Part shown: positions 21,598-33,684 of the stretch, in pieces
Layout of the letters: each line of letters starts with the position of its first letter
Position numbering within the stretch: the first letter of the stretch is position 1
Assembly: GCA_034096865.1 (NCBI GenBank)
Contig: JAWQFJ010025698.1
Coordinates: forward strand, 1 to 53,220
DNA: 53,220 bases
Source of the DNA: Theodoxus fluviatilis
Lineage: Eukaryota > Mollusca > Gastropoda > Cycloneritida > Neritidae
Direction: 5' to 3'
The notes under the pieces: generated by a model
Told to the model about the DNA's origin: nothing
Database searches by the model: none
The model's input: only the letters and a program-made list of their open reading frames with translations
Position numbers and translations under genes: made by a program

Positions 21598-24347
21598 GGC
21601 AGACAGACAGACAGGCAGGCAGGCAGGCAGGCAGGCAGACAGACAAACAGACAGACACAGACACAGACAGACAGAGAGAGACAGAGACAGAGAAACACAA
21701 ATACACTTCCCTTACCTGTCCATAGATCAAGGCATACAGCGCCACAAGGACTACGACGCTGCCAGCGAACAGCACGAATAGTATGGAGCTGTAGACGAAA
21801 GGGTACGGGGTTCCACGGAAGCTTTCGTCCACGTAGCATTTCGTGCCTGTGACGTTAGCGATGCCCGTATGTTGGATGGCTCCGCCCCAGAGCACAGCGA
21901 AGGGCCAGGTCAGGAAGATGGCCACCAAAGAACAGCACAGCGACGCCTGGCGGGCGTTGTGGAGCGTCATTTGAGCCATCAAGGGAAGACAAATCCTCCT
22001 ATAGCGGTCTACTGCTACCACCAGCAGTACGAGCACTGAAAAATGTCGACAGTCTTCATTCTGATGCAAAGCAGGTAAAGGAAATGAAAGGTGGTGGTGT
22101 GTTGGCTCTAGTGGTCTAGTGGTTAGGATACTCGCCTTGCCGCTAACTTGTGCGGTGTTCAATTCTGCACGGAACCTAGAGTTGCATCATTGAGCAAGGT
22201 GTTTAACCCGCATTGCCTTTCCAACTGAGAAGTCAACCCGGGTACTAGATGCTGCACAAATAGGACCTTGGGAGAAAGTCTCCACAAAGAATTTTAACGT
22301 ATATGAGCAAAACAATGTAGGTCATATAAGAATTGGATGACCACGACGATGGTAATGATGATAATTATAAGGTTGCAGTAGATAAGGCAAGGGTGTGACT
22401 GGTAGTTATGTCGTGTTTATGCTGTTAATGGTTGCGGTTGCTCTGCTACTGACACTGGTGGTGGTGGGCTGTGGATGTTGTATTAGCCAACATGAAAGGA
22501 ACAAAAGGAAGAGGAGGAGCAGAAGAAGAAGGAGCAGGACCAGGAACAGCAAAAGGAGGAGGACGAGCAGGAAGAGGAGGACGAGGAGCGAGTGTAGAAG
22601 GAGCGGGAGGAAGCTCAGGAACTGAAGCAGGAGGAATTCTATCAGAGCACAGACATACAACATGATCAAACTGGAGGTTCTGGAGTGCTTCCAATACCAT
22701 CCAGCCTCACAGCCCTGCAGAAAAACGCTTAGGCATGACATTCTCTCTTCTTTCGTTTCATGAATCTCCCATCTGATCAATAGGTGTTGCTCTGTCAGAC
22801 CCTAATACATGCGGTTAGATCAAGAGTCACACAATTACAGACGGACTTCAGGGTACAAGTTTTATCATATTTCTTGAACACACTGTACATCTTCGATCAT
22901 AATGATTGCAGTCCACTCAATCAGCAGATGATACCGTTGTAGGAGGTAAATTACTACAGATAACAAGTCCGTATATCTTTCAGAAATGTACAAGTTTATG
23001 CAGATATGTTATAACAACTTTCTTCAGCTAGATGTTTCAGAGGTCAAAGAACATTGTGTTGGTTTTATACAAGGAAATTAAACTCCTAAGTCTGTGTTTA
23101 TCGAGGAGACGGAAACTGTGGAAGTAGAGAACTACAAGTACTTGGGTCTAGTTATTGATCCGAAACTTTCCTAGTCTGAGCACGTTGGTGACATAGAAAA
23201 GGACTCAAGTCTCATGTGTACTAAAATACATATAATTCATTTAAGGCTCTCGAGACACAATACTTATATTCTTCAAAACATTTGCTTTTCATATAACATT
23301 TGGAATTGTTTCTTGTGGTGGGAATGTCTCTAAGCTGGACAAGGGGAAGAAAGATTGGATTATTGGAAGAGCCAGCTGCTGCATTAAAAATATGTCCCTT
23401 TTATGATGATCTATGTTTACTTATGTTTTCTAGAGATGAATAATGTAATCATGTATTGCATTGTATTGCACTGCATTACATTTATTGTAGTGTATTGTAC
23501 TGCACTGTTTTGCCGTGTATTGTAATGTACTGTACTGTATTGTGATGTATTGATTGTGCTGTGCTGTACGTGTATTGTATTGATGGTGCCTTATGGTATG
23601 GTATCCTACGGTATGGCATGGCATTGTACTACATTGTATTATTGATATTGTGTTGTGTTGTATTCTTGTTGTGCTTTGATCGTATTGTACTCTATCTTTT
23701 ATACTCTATTGTATTGTATTGTATTGTATTGTATTGAGTGGGAGAAGGACGTGCAGCAGGAGCAGAAGAAGCAGAAGCACGAGGAGGAGAAGCAGGAGGA
23801 GGAGAAGCAGGAGAAGGAGGAGAAGCAGGAGAAGGCGAAGCAGGAAGAGGAGAATTTGAAGGAGGAGAAGCAGGAGGAGGAGACGCAGGGAGACAAACAG
23901 GCAAAGACAGCAGCAGGAGCAGCAAAACAGGAGCAAGAGGGGTGGGCAGACGGAAGTATTGTATTATCACTTGCATTATGACTATCATTGATTTTACACG
24001 ATTCCATGTGGGGACTCACCCGATGCAAGTGAAGTAAAGGCATTGACGCTGGCATACCACTTGCACAAAACCGAGGACGGGTACGTGTATATCCTTGCCA
24101 CGTTTACAAACTCCAGCGGTATTCCCTGCAGACACCCTATGAGGTCAAGGACAGCTAAGGTCACAATAAAAGTGCGAGTGGCGGTGGCCTTGAACTTGGT
24201 GACGTAGACCACAATGACCAGAAAGTTGCCTAGCAACCCTGACGTCATCACTGCGGTGAGAAAAACGTATATTACTGTCCTGGTCCTCGTGAATTCGGTG
24301 TCCAATCGTTGCAGGAGAGCGTCCGTGTCAGAGATATCTGTATCCAT
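20307..24347 (-). CDS. GPCR gene B, left-arm copy (3 exons, 511 aa)
   Basis: Exons 24347-24020, 22035-21716 and 21194-20307 (stop included). All splice sites are canonical GT-AG. The amino-acid sequence is identical to the right-arm copy at 44245-48283, where the protein is described in full. Intron 1 (24019-22036) holds a decayed LINE, a SINE, GGA-rich tracts and a pentanucleotide repeat. Intron 2 (21715-21195) is filled largely by CAGA, GA and CA repeats. Transcription would run away from the palindrome centre. Non-coding flanks differ from the right arm by scattered substitutions, for example two within about 100 bases after the stop codon. Confidence 0.85.
21350..21700 (+). repeat. (CA)n, (GA)n and (CAGA)n compound microsatellite in gene B intron 2
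   Basis: CA run at about 21353-21402, GA run to about 21504, CAGA/CAGG tetranucleotides to about 21700. Mirror copy at about 46890-47240, with length differences in the GA run. Confidence 0.9.
22104..22335 (+). mobile_element. tRNA-derived SINE in gene B intron 1 (left)
   Basis: The 5' head (22104-22183) is tRNA-like. It has an A-box-like tggtctagtggttagg, a B-box-like ggtgttcaattc, and ends ggctcta / tagagtt that could pair with two G-U pairs. Six extra bases before the 3' acceptor strand rule out a normal tRNA. The body has gagcaaggtgtttaacccgc, resembling the central part of known tRNA-derived SINEs. The 3' end is approximate. Confidence 0.65.
22490..22625 (+). repeat. GGA/GAA-rich polypurine tract in gene B intron 1 (left)
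   Basis: Imperfect GGA, GAA and GCA triplets. Mirror copy at about 45967-46102. Confidence 0.8.
22909..23404 (+). pseudogene. Decayed LINE reverse-transcriptase fragment in gene B intron 1 (left)
   Basis: Translation across frames recovers [10 protein letters not shown] (active-site ADD box), [15 protein letters not shown] and [15 protein letters not shown], the usual order of the reverse-transcriptase C-terminal half. Stops and frame changes interrupt it. It appears to come from a different LINE family than the one at 9631-10626. Confidence 0.7.
23440..23738 (+). repeat. Degenerate (TATTG)n pentanucleotide repeat
   Basis: Variants of TGTATTG run for 300 bp and end in perfect TATTG units at about 23708-23738. 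Mirror copy at about 44854-45152. Confidence 0.85.
23739..23945 (+). repeat. (GGAGAAGCA)n-like polypurine tract
   Basis: GGA, GAA and GCA triplets follow directly on the pentanucleotide repeat. Mirror copy at about 44647-44853. Confidence 0.85.
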
Positions 24348-24916
24348 GGCGGTTCTTCTCAGAATAGGGTCAACTGAATGCACTTGTGTTCAGGATTCCC
24401 GAAGATAAAAGGATTTCTGCGAAATAAGATATTTTCATGTTATTGTTTCCAGCTGTGGAATGTTTTATTCGTAAAAGCAAGGATTTACTTTTGAAAAGCA
24501 GGATGTTCTGCTTAGACATAAGAGAAGGAAATCACATTTTTTATTAGGAATTGTGTGCTTTCTCTAAGCGACATCTCCAAAGCCACATAACGATACACTC
24601 CGACTGTTATGAATAGCTTGATATTTGAGAATTTGTCTGCAAACTTCAAATCGTGAATGTGCAGTTACGCACATATGCACATACACATATGCACACATTA
24701 TGAAAAGCAAGCAAGCATGCCTGTTTTACCTTGTACCCCAAACCCACACCCAAGACACGCGAATGAATGAATGAGCGAACGCACATACAAATACCCATCA
24801 TACAAATGTATGCCATAACGCTCAAAAAGGACGTTATATCCCATATACAGTCACCTTTCTATGCACACAGGTGCACCACGCGAATGCGTACAAACATGCC
24901 CTCAAACATGCTATCA

Positions 24917-24997
24917 TGCACGTGTGTGTGTGTGTGTGTGCGTGTGTGTGTGTTTGTGTGCGTGTGAGTGTGTGTGTGTGTGTGTGTGTTTGTGTGC

Positions 24998-25035
<38 letters not shown>

Positions 25036-25410
25036 TGTGTGTGTGTGTGTGTGTGTGTGTGTTTTGTGTGTGTGTGTGTGCTCACCATCCTGAGCCTCTA
25101 TTTATGGGTGAATTGTGAAAGACCCTTATCTGCATACATACACACACACACACAAACACATACATACGCACACACACACACACACACACACACATATTTG
25201 CAGTCACATTCTCTCTCTCTCTCTCGCTCTCTCTCTCTCTTTATCTCTCATTCACACACACATACACACACACACATACACACTTACGCACACACACACA
25301 CACACACTCACTCACACACACGAACACGCACACACACACACACGTACACACATACATACACACTTATACACACACACTCACATAAACACACACACACACA
25401 CATTTGCTCA
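24917..25410 (+). repeat. (TG)n - (CA)n opposed dinucleotide arrays
   Basis: A TG array (about 24917-25080) and a CA array (about 25135-25405, with a CT run near 25210-25243) face each other about 55 bases apart, so a long imperfect hairpin is possible. The mirror region 43185-43672 differs in repeat length. Confidence 0.9.
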
Positions 25411-25528
25411 CTCACTTACTGTTGATTGCTTCCCTCCATCCTGTGCAGAGTCTACTTCTGGTCACTCATGGTGAGTGACTGCAGTGAGTGACCATGTCCA
25501 CTGTGTCTTGACCCTTCAAACGCGTCTG

Positions 25529-25596
25529 CTTGTTGCCTGTGCTTAGCCACGCCACACGTCTGCTTGTTGCCTGTGCTTAGCCACGCCACACGTCTG
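25529..25596 (+). repeat. 34-bp tandem duplication
   Basis: Two exact 34-base copies (25529-25562 and 25563-25596). Mirror copy at 42997-43064. Confidence 0.9.
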
Positions 25597-27305
25597 CCAC
25601 TGTGCAAAGTGAAGCCATCGTCGACTGGTCACCGGAAATGAATATGCTTCCTTCCTTTTTTGTCTTGCGTGCATTGAGTCACGTGATGTATTTGATGGGC
25701 AGGGCGGGGGGCCAATGGCAGCAATAGAAATGCTTTATATCTCGCTCTGCTTCCAAAGTGCAACCTATCCTGTTATGTTCGGCGTAAGATATGGTGAATT
25801 TCGGGGCAAGTGAAGACAACTTCTCAGGGATCGAAAGTAACCTATCCTTATGTTGTTGTTTATGGATCTCCCACAAAATGTATAGATATGATCTGGTAGT
25901 CATTGCGTTTGTGGGCAACACATCTCAAATTGTTATTTTTGCCATGATAACATTGTTAATGTAGTTAAACATATTTTGAGATATAGCCTTTGTCTCACGC
26001 AGTCTGCCACTGACCATCACTAATCTTCTCACAGTATCATCGGCATTCCAGACTCTTTAGTCTAGTGGTGGAGTGTTCTCCTGTAGATGTAAAAGCATCA
26101 AACAACGTATGTGCTATAGCTTCCATTTTCTCCATGTCAAGACAGAGGCCACTCCGGCCTCGAACTACGTAACAAAGCGAAAAAGTACAAAATAACGTAA
26201 CTTTTATAATATATATGAAGAAGACCAGCTGGCAAGGCCGAGAAAGGTCAGGAGAGCGTTGGTTACAATATTATCTTGCAAGGATTTACAAGGAAAACAA
26301 GGAAAGCGCGAGGTGAGACCGTTTCCAACAGCTCCTCGCTGGCAAGGAGACGCGAGATTGTTCATTTGTATATTTTAAGAAGTATGTAAATAGGTGATTT
26401 ATGAACAAGCATGACGAAAACATTTCACCTTAGCACACTTAGAGCGTCATTGCACCGTACATGTACGCTCTCCAAATATTTTCCCTGGAATTGATCGAAG
26501 TGTATCGGGGCACAAAGGTTTCAACACAATTGTCTACGATTGAACCCGGGTTGCTTTCTTTTCTTTGAAAAAGTTCCTGTGCCATTTGAGATGTCACCAC
26601 TGTAAGGTCAATTAAACGAAAAACTTGTGGAATGTCTATATCGTCAGTTGATTAGTCTAACAGCAGCTTCTTCACCAACTCTGGCGCTAGGATGTAGCCT
26701 TGTTCTCGAGGATTTCCGCCTTGCCAACTGATGATTGGCCCTGCCCGCCTCGCCTCGGCTGGCTCGCAAGAAAATTATTTGCCGACTAATAGGTTGACCA
26801 ACGCGCCTTGGGTGGAAGCTGAATCAAGGGTGGGAGTTGGGAGGAGAGCAGCATTGGCTGCAAGGAGCCCGGCCTCCATAGAGGTGTGCAAATGTGCGGA
26901 CCGAAGCAGCGGGTCAGAGGTGTTCCTGTCGTATACTGAAAGGTGTATCATCCTGAAAATCTGCACTGGAAACTTGCTTATTCATGAGATGGCGTTTCAC
27001 CCGCCAAATCTAACTTTCTTACCGGTGATTAGTCCGTTTCAGACAGATGCGCCCTGCGGTATAGGAGAGATAGTAGGGAGAAAATGATAGTAGGAAAGTT
27101 CTTTTCTTTTTTACTCCGGCAGTCTCACACAGTAATTTCACCAGAAATGTATTCAGCATGCTGGGTACCCTCCAACTAAAGCGGAAAGCTGACTGGAAGC
27201 ATCACGGTTCCACATTAGTGCTTGCATACAGCTGCACCCCACACGATCGCAGGAGTTTCTCCCCACTAAGTGCAGCTCGCACATCGATCGAGAGTGTATT
27301 CATAA
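25597..27305. other. Intergenic DNA between genes A and B (left), no gene recognised
   Basis: Contains chance open frames only, the longest 118 codons at 26731-27087 with no recognisable domain. A string gtcgtatactgaaagg at 26928-26943 recurs inverted at 27690-27705, with some shared neighbouring sequence, perhaps remnants of an old element. Confidence 0.5.
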
Positions 27306-27306
27306 A

Positions 27307-27307
<1 letters not shown>

Positions 27308-27388
<81 letters not shown>
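27308..27388 (+). repeat. (CA)n microsatellite
   Basis: About 40 uninterrupted CA units. Mirror TG run at about 41205-41284. Confidence 0.97.
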
Positions 27389-27390
<2 letters not shown>

Positions 27391-27829
27391 TATTTTCTAG
27401 CGTTTCCTCTAAGAACTGTCATGAAGTCAGACACAGCAATTACAGAATCTTTGGGTGTAAGATTAGCACAGAAGGAAATTGACGTTCAGCATGAGGAATT
27501 TTTAGGATAGGTTTTATTCACGGTCAAGTTCTCTGCCTGCTAAAAGCGTAGTAGCATCGGCCGACTGATAACGGTGACGACAAGATTAGGCGGGAAAGCC
27601 CTCACCACCTGAGGGGGATTGTCCAATCGTGAAGAGAATGACAGCTATGAACAAACAAAAAGGACAAGTGCGGTCTTTCAGGATAGACTCCTTTCAGTAT
27701 ACGACACCGCCACTCCATATGCACTCTGGGTGCAGACGGCTGTGGGGAGAGATAGTAGGCAGGTTATTCATTTGTCTTAATTAACGACAGCAGTCCATAA
27801 TCGAAACATTTGACACCTTCCTGTTTGGA

Positions 27830-28950
27830 TAACTATTACACTCTACGAGGAAGTTTCCTTGTTACCACCCTTTAACTGAGCAGTAATTCATGCGTGTTTG
27901 CATGCCCGCATTGTCGGATACCGGATATCTCATCGACACAAGTGAAACTTTCTTAAAATAAAACAACAGCCATCGTTTTTTGCTCCATGACATTTTTCCT
28001 CCACGAACAGTCATGGCTTGTGTCGACAGAAGTAAAACATCAGGTGGCCAGGAAACGGCGTTAGACATTAGTGCACATTGACAGGCCAAAAGAGCGACAA
28101 GAAAGTGGCTATTTGAGCGCCTAGCTCAACAATTTTGAACGACAGGATTCTAACTCGTGTGAGCGAATGTCCGAAACCTGGGTGAGCGAAAGAGAGCAAA
28201 TCTATTTACGCCCTTAATACAGATTTAATTTGGTTCTGGAGAAAGCATAATGAAATATAGCAACCAAAAAGGGCCTTAATGCACTTGTTTATTTTCAGTA
28301 TGGATATGCGGACCCGACGACATGTACATCGAGCGATTCACGAGTGTGCATATCAACAGTCATCAGCATTTCGTGCATATGTTTCGTCGAATGCCAGGTT
28401 TTTCGCTTCAACTGAAGTCATTCGCAAACTTATTTTTGCAGTACAGTATTTCCAAAAAAGAACAGCTGCGAATGTTAATCACCCCAATTAAAATCATATT
28501 TCTGCAGCATTTCCACATAGACACAGCCACGAGTCTCAGTGCTCAAGCGTCTATGGGAAACTAGAATTCTGTCGCCTAAATGGTCTGCGGGGTCGTCACA
28601 GCAACAAATGTCTAGGTCGGTACTCAAATGTCCGTCTGTCCCAGGAAAATCGTAACTTTTCAAAAACGCGTTTGTTAAGTATATCAATTACAAAGATTTT
28701 TCTGCTTCAGTTGTTCTGTAGCTCAGTGTTGCATATTGATTTGAAACATGAAACTGCTACACCGAAAAATTAAAATACACAAATCAAAATAGAAATTGAA
28801 TTTTATTCCTTCTGGTTTGTTTCTTCAGTGATGATAGGCGCGAATAAAGACATACACAAACGTTTATACATGCACTCGTGCAAAAACACTTACAAATACA
28901 CATACACTCACGTATTAATACTTTTGCATGGGTTTGATCTGATCGATATG
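27830..28950. other. Divergent patch in the 3' flank of gene A (left arm)
   Basis: Non-coding. Compared with the mirror at about 39660-40760 it carries many substitutions and small indels, for example an extra segment around 28718-28732. By eye this is a few percent divergence, against near-identity elsewhere in the arms. Confidence 0.75.
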
Positions 28951-29110
28951 ATGAAACGTTTAAGGTAAATCTCAGAATACGAAAGGTAGAACAACCCGGA
29001 AACACGTTTCGTCCATAGCTGAGTGCAAAACTGAAAGAAACAGAAACAGACACAGGAAACGAGACATCGAGAACGATTGTCTACGGCTGACAATTACATG
29101 GACACGCCTG

Positions 29111-29242
29111 AGTGAACGAGCAAGTAGTGAGTGGTCGCAGTCCACGACGTCCGGTTTTTCTTGCAGTCTTGGAAGGGCCGCACTCAGCCCAGCGCTTGAA
29201 AAGAGTTCCAGGAATTCTGTAGCTTGTTCTGCAGGTGATGCG
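29111..29242 (-). other. 132-bp conserved block downstream of gene A (left)
   Basis: Paralogue of 19611-19742; see that entry. It lies about 1 kb beyond the stop codon of gene A. Confidence 0.6.
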
Positions 29243-29961
29243 ATTTTACATAAGCCAAGCAAAGACCAGCACTTTCTCTGTCAAGAAACTCCATGCTATG
29301 TTCTCGGTCGTCCAGGTTTTTTTTTAACGTTGATGATCGTTCCTGACACAACCCCATATGTGGAATGGAACGCACATGATTAATTAATGTTTCCAGTAAT
29401 AGTCCAGCACCACACCGTGGAAAGCTTTCGACAACCAGTGTGAAGTGAATATGAAGATTGAATATAGGAACCACAACTGCTTTTCCATTTAGGGCCAACC
29501 AATGGTTACTCTGAATTGTCCTACGCCATCTTACCGAAACTCGTTTATCCAAAGACATGGTTTCAGTAAAGTGAGAGTTAACGTAAACTGGTCAAAGACG
29601 ATTAAAGAAATGTCCACAATGGATTGTGATAATCTACACTCGTTTTCAATCGTCCCGGTTCTCCATTGAACATTTATACAGCAGGTTTGGCAATATCAGT
29701 CTTGCTTGAAGGCTGCGTGTGACTGTCAATACTTCTATTAAATGTTTTCTTTAGCACGACGAAGATTTGCAACATGCCCATTCCCTGTGAGTTGGGGGTC
29801 GTTATCGACTCACCACGTCTCCCTACGAGGGTTATAAGAGGCGACTGACCAGAGAAATGGTGACGACTTGCTCTAATTCTAAACACCTGTGATGACTGTT
29901 TGTGATCAAAGACTTTGAATAGCCTGCAAATGCTGAAAGGCCGTAAAACTCCATCCGTACA

Positions 29962-30108
29962 CCCGTCCATCCCTCATCCATCCATTTATCCACCCTTCCA
30001 TCCATCCATCCATCCATCCATCCATCCATCCATCCATCCATCCATCCATCCATCCATCCATCCATCCATCCATCCATCCATCATCCATCCATCCATCCAT
30101 CCATCCAT
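29962..30108 (+). repeat. (CATC)n microsatellite just 3' of gene A (left)
   Basis: CCAT tetranucleotides with one ATC break at about 30080. Mirror (GGAT)n at about 38503-38630. Confidence 0.95.
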
Positions 30109-30235
30109 CTCGGCACCATTCCTGCATCATATCAACAAAGCAGCAAGCAGGGAGCAAGTACGAGGCACTTCTTTAAAACATCCAAATATGTGCAAGAGCT
30201 GCGTGACCGTGAAACTCGAAGAAATAAAGAATTTT

Positions 30236-33200
30236 TCATCGTCGTCTGCGACTCATCAGCTGGCGGCATTTAGCTCTGAAGACCTGGTTGCGGAAACCGT
30301 AGATGAAGGGGTTCGCCGCATTCTGCAGGTAGAAGGACCGAACAAACAACTCGTAGACAACAGCGGAGGAACCTTGCCTTCCGCGCACAAGGTCCGACTG
30401 CACCACGCTCAGCGTCGTGACCACCAGGTATGGGAGAAAACTCAGCACGTAGATCAGAGTCACCAAGAAGAGGGTCAGAGTCGTCTTTCGAACGGCTTCC
30501 GCGCGTTTCTTCATTTTTCTCATCAACCCTCCTAAACCGGGAAGTTCCAGCGTACCGAATCGAGCAGTCCTCGGTCTCACGGCATGACCGCTGGAAGGGT
30601 TCTGAGCCTCATTCGAGGAGACTTGCTGGACGTTGCTCCCGATGTCAGTAGCTGTCCCAACAAAGGTTGCATCGGTGAGCTCCGAGTCGTCGTCGGTGCT
30701 CCTCAACTCCGAAATTTGAGATGTCAGTTTCCTGGTGGAACTCGAGTCGCGCGGAGCCGAAACTTTCACATCTTGTTCGTCGTCTTCACAGGCTGCGATG
30801 TCCATGGATCCGGACTCGCCAAAAAGAAAGCACTTCAAGTTGGACAAAGAAGATGTCCTGGGCCTGTGGTGTTTCCGGCACGGTGCGTCCTGTGCTATTC
30901 CAACTGCGTCGCCCGAGCTGCCACTGACAGGAGCCTCTTCCGACCCAGAGCTGGTGGCCTCCTGAGAGATTGAAGCTGTGTGCAGGCTGTCAGCTGCTGC
31001 TGCCTGATCGGGAGAGTCCGCGGGAGAAATCTTGTTTGCTTCGTTAGTTGCCTCCCCTGATATAGGTCCACCGATAGAGGGCACTACAGCAGCCAGAGAA
31101 ACGCGGATTTGAGGACCAACGGCGCAGCCGTGCAGTCGAAGTTGTCTACGTATCTATAAAAAAAGAAGTAACGATGCCAGAGGTAAGATTCGAATTAAGC
31201 AGAACTGTCATTCCGTCGAGAAACGAAAATAACAGTAATATGATGAGAAAAGGCCTTTGGACGTGTTAGTATTTTATGATGTGAGAAATCCATCATTAAA
31301 CCTTGCACTCATCCATAGGTAAGGTGAGAGCAACCGAGCGAGTCTGAGTGACAGACAGGCAGACAGATAGGCACGCGGACAGACGGACGGACGGTCGAAC
31401 GGACGGACGGACGGACGGACGGTCGGACGGACGTACGGACGGACGGACAGACGGACGGAAAGACATACAGGGAGAGTGGTAGCGAGAGAGTGAGAGAGAG
31501 ACACACACACACATACACTCACACGCATGCACGCACGCACGCACGCACGCACACATACACACATCAAACCACAGACCGACAGAATGACAGACAGGGACAT
31601 GGAGAGAGTCAGAGACAGGGAGAGACAGCAGAGAGAGATATACACATTCAGACACACATGCGCGCTAAACAGGCGTACGCGTTCAAACACACACACACAC
31701 ACACACACACACGTGTATACATGCGCACACACACACACTCACACAGAGACACGCACGCACGCACACACATACACACACACTTAGATACACAAACACACAC
31801 ACACTTAGATACACACACACATACACGTTCACAAACACACAAACACATACACACACATACACACATATACGTTCACAGACACACAAACACATACACACAT
31901 ACACACACAAACACACAAAACCACATACAACACACACACATACACACACATACACACACACACACAACACATACATACAACGCACAGACACACACACGCG
32001 CGCACACACATACGCACATACATACACACGACACACACACGCAACACACACACATATACACACACAACACACACGCGCACGCACACACACAACACACACA
32101 CACACGACACACACGCGCAACACACAACACACACACTCACACACATACACACAGCACACACACACACACACACACACACAACACACACACAAACAAAACA
32201 CACACACAACACACACACACACGCACACACATACACGCAACACACACACAACACACACACACACACATACACACAACACACGCACACACACACACACACA
32301 TACGCACTTAGATACACAAAGACACACACACTTAGATACACACACACACACACACACACACAATCAAACACACAAACACACACACACACACACAATCACA
32401 CAAAGAAACACAGACACACATATACACACACACAACACACACACACACAGCACACACATACACACACATACACATTCACAGACACACAAACACACACCCA
32501 CACACAAAAATTACACACATACACACATACACGTTCACAGACACACAAACACATACACACACATACACGTTCACAGACACACAAACACATACACACACAT
32601 ACACACACACATACACACACATACACACACATTCACACACACAACACACACATACACGCACATACAACACGCACACACACACACTTTACACACACATAAC
32701 ACACATAAACACACAGACACACACACGCACACACATTACACACATACACACACATAAACACAACACACACACACGACACACACACACGCAACACACAACA
32801 CACAACACACTCACACACACAAAACACACACAGCACACACAACACACACACACGCACACACATACACACAACACACACACATATACACACAACACACACA
32901 CACACTACACACACACGCACACACATACACTCACAACACACGCACACACATACACACAACACACACGCACACACATACACACAACACACACACGCACAAC
33001 ACAAACGCAACACACAACACACACACCACACACACACACATACACACACACACACACACGCACACACACAAGCTGCCCATACCTGTCCATAGATCAAGGC
33101 GTACAGCGTCACAAGGACAACGACGCTGCCAGCGAACAGCGCGAATAGGACGGTGCTGTAGACGAGGGGAAGGGGACTGTCCAGAAAGCCGTTATCCACG

Positions 33201-33402
33201 TAGCATTTCGTGCCTGTGACGTTGGCGATGCCCGTATGTTGGGTGTTATTGCCCCAGAGCACCGGAAAGGGCCAGGCCAGCAAGATGGCCGCCACAGAGC
33301 AACACAGCGACGCCTGGCGGGCGTTGTGACGCGTCAGCTGTACCAGCAAAGGGCGACAGATCCTCCTGTAGCGATCTCCTGCTACCACGAGGAGGACCAA
33401 CA
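30236..33402 (-). CDS. GPCR gene A, left-arm copy (exons 2-3 only; 5' incomplete)
   Basis: Exons 33402-33083 (TM3-TM5, starting with the phase-1 split codon) and 31153-30236 (loop 3, TM6, TM7, stop). They encode the same amino acids as the right-arm copy (35210-38377), which is described there. No exon 1 exists on the minus strand between 33403 and the palindrome centre at 34310, and beyond it the sequence turns into the inverted copy. As drawn, this copy has no start codon, TM1 or TM2. Intron 2 contains about 1.4 kb of CA repeat. Confidence 0.8.
31350..31460 (+). repeat. (GGAC)n repeat
   Basis: GGAC tetranucleotides with cagacag edges in intron 2 of gene A. Mirror (GTCC)n at about 37153-37263. 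Confidence 0.9.
31497..33072 (+). repeat. Complex (CA)n array, about 1.5 kb, in gene A intron 2 (left)
   Basis: CACA with frequent ACAC, CGCA and CATA variants and embedded higher-order units (for example ttcacagacacacaaacac). It fills nearly all of the intron between exons 2 and 3. The mirror copy is at 35541-37115, with small local differences. Confidence 0.95.
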
Positions 33403-33558
33403 CTGAAAATTGTCCGTCATAATGATAATGCAAAAATGATTACAGCGACGAAAATGACGATGACGACGAAAGAGGTAGCAGTGGCAGTGGTAGTGGCGGT
33501 GGTGATCATGGTTTCGTGGCGGTTATGGGGATGGGTGGTGATGGTGGGGATGAGTGGT

Positions 33559-33600
33559 GGAGGTGGTGGTGGTGGTGGTGGTGGTGGTGGTGGTGGTGGT
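33559..33600 (+). repeat. (GGT)n microsatellite
   Basis: About 14 GGT units in gene A intron 1. Mirror (ACC)n at about 35012-35054. Confidence 0.95.
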
Positions 33601-33684
33601 AAATTTGTAGGGGAGGGTAAGGGTGATGGATATGCTGAAGGTGGCGATGTCGATGGTGGTTGTCTTCATCCTTATAAGAAGCAG

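Noticed and set aside
22104..22183. Functional tRNA gene
   Set aside because: A- and B-box-like sequences are present, but the acceptor and T-arm do not close properly and SINE-like sequence follows.
26049..26110. tRNA A-box-like string (tctagtggtggagtg)
   Set aside because: No B box or foldable arms follow at the right spacing.
26731..27087. 118-codon plus-strand open frame between genes A and B
   Set aside because: No domain, no splice or promoter support, composition like the surrounding non-coding DNA.
29184..29558. 124-codon minus-strand open frame downstream of gene A
   Set aside because: The homologous flank of gene B does not keep it open, and no domain is recognisable. Only the 132-bp block inside is notable, and in another frame.
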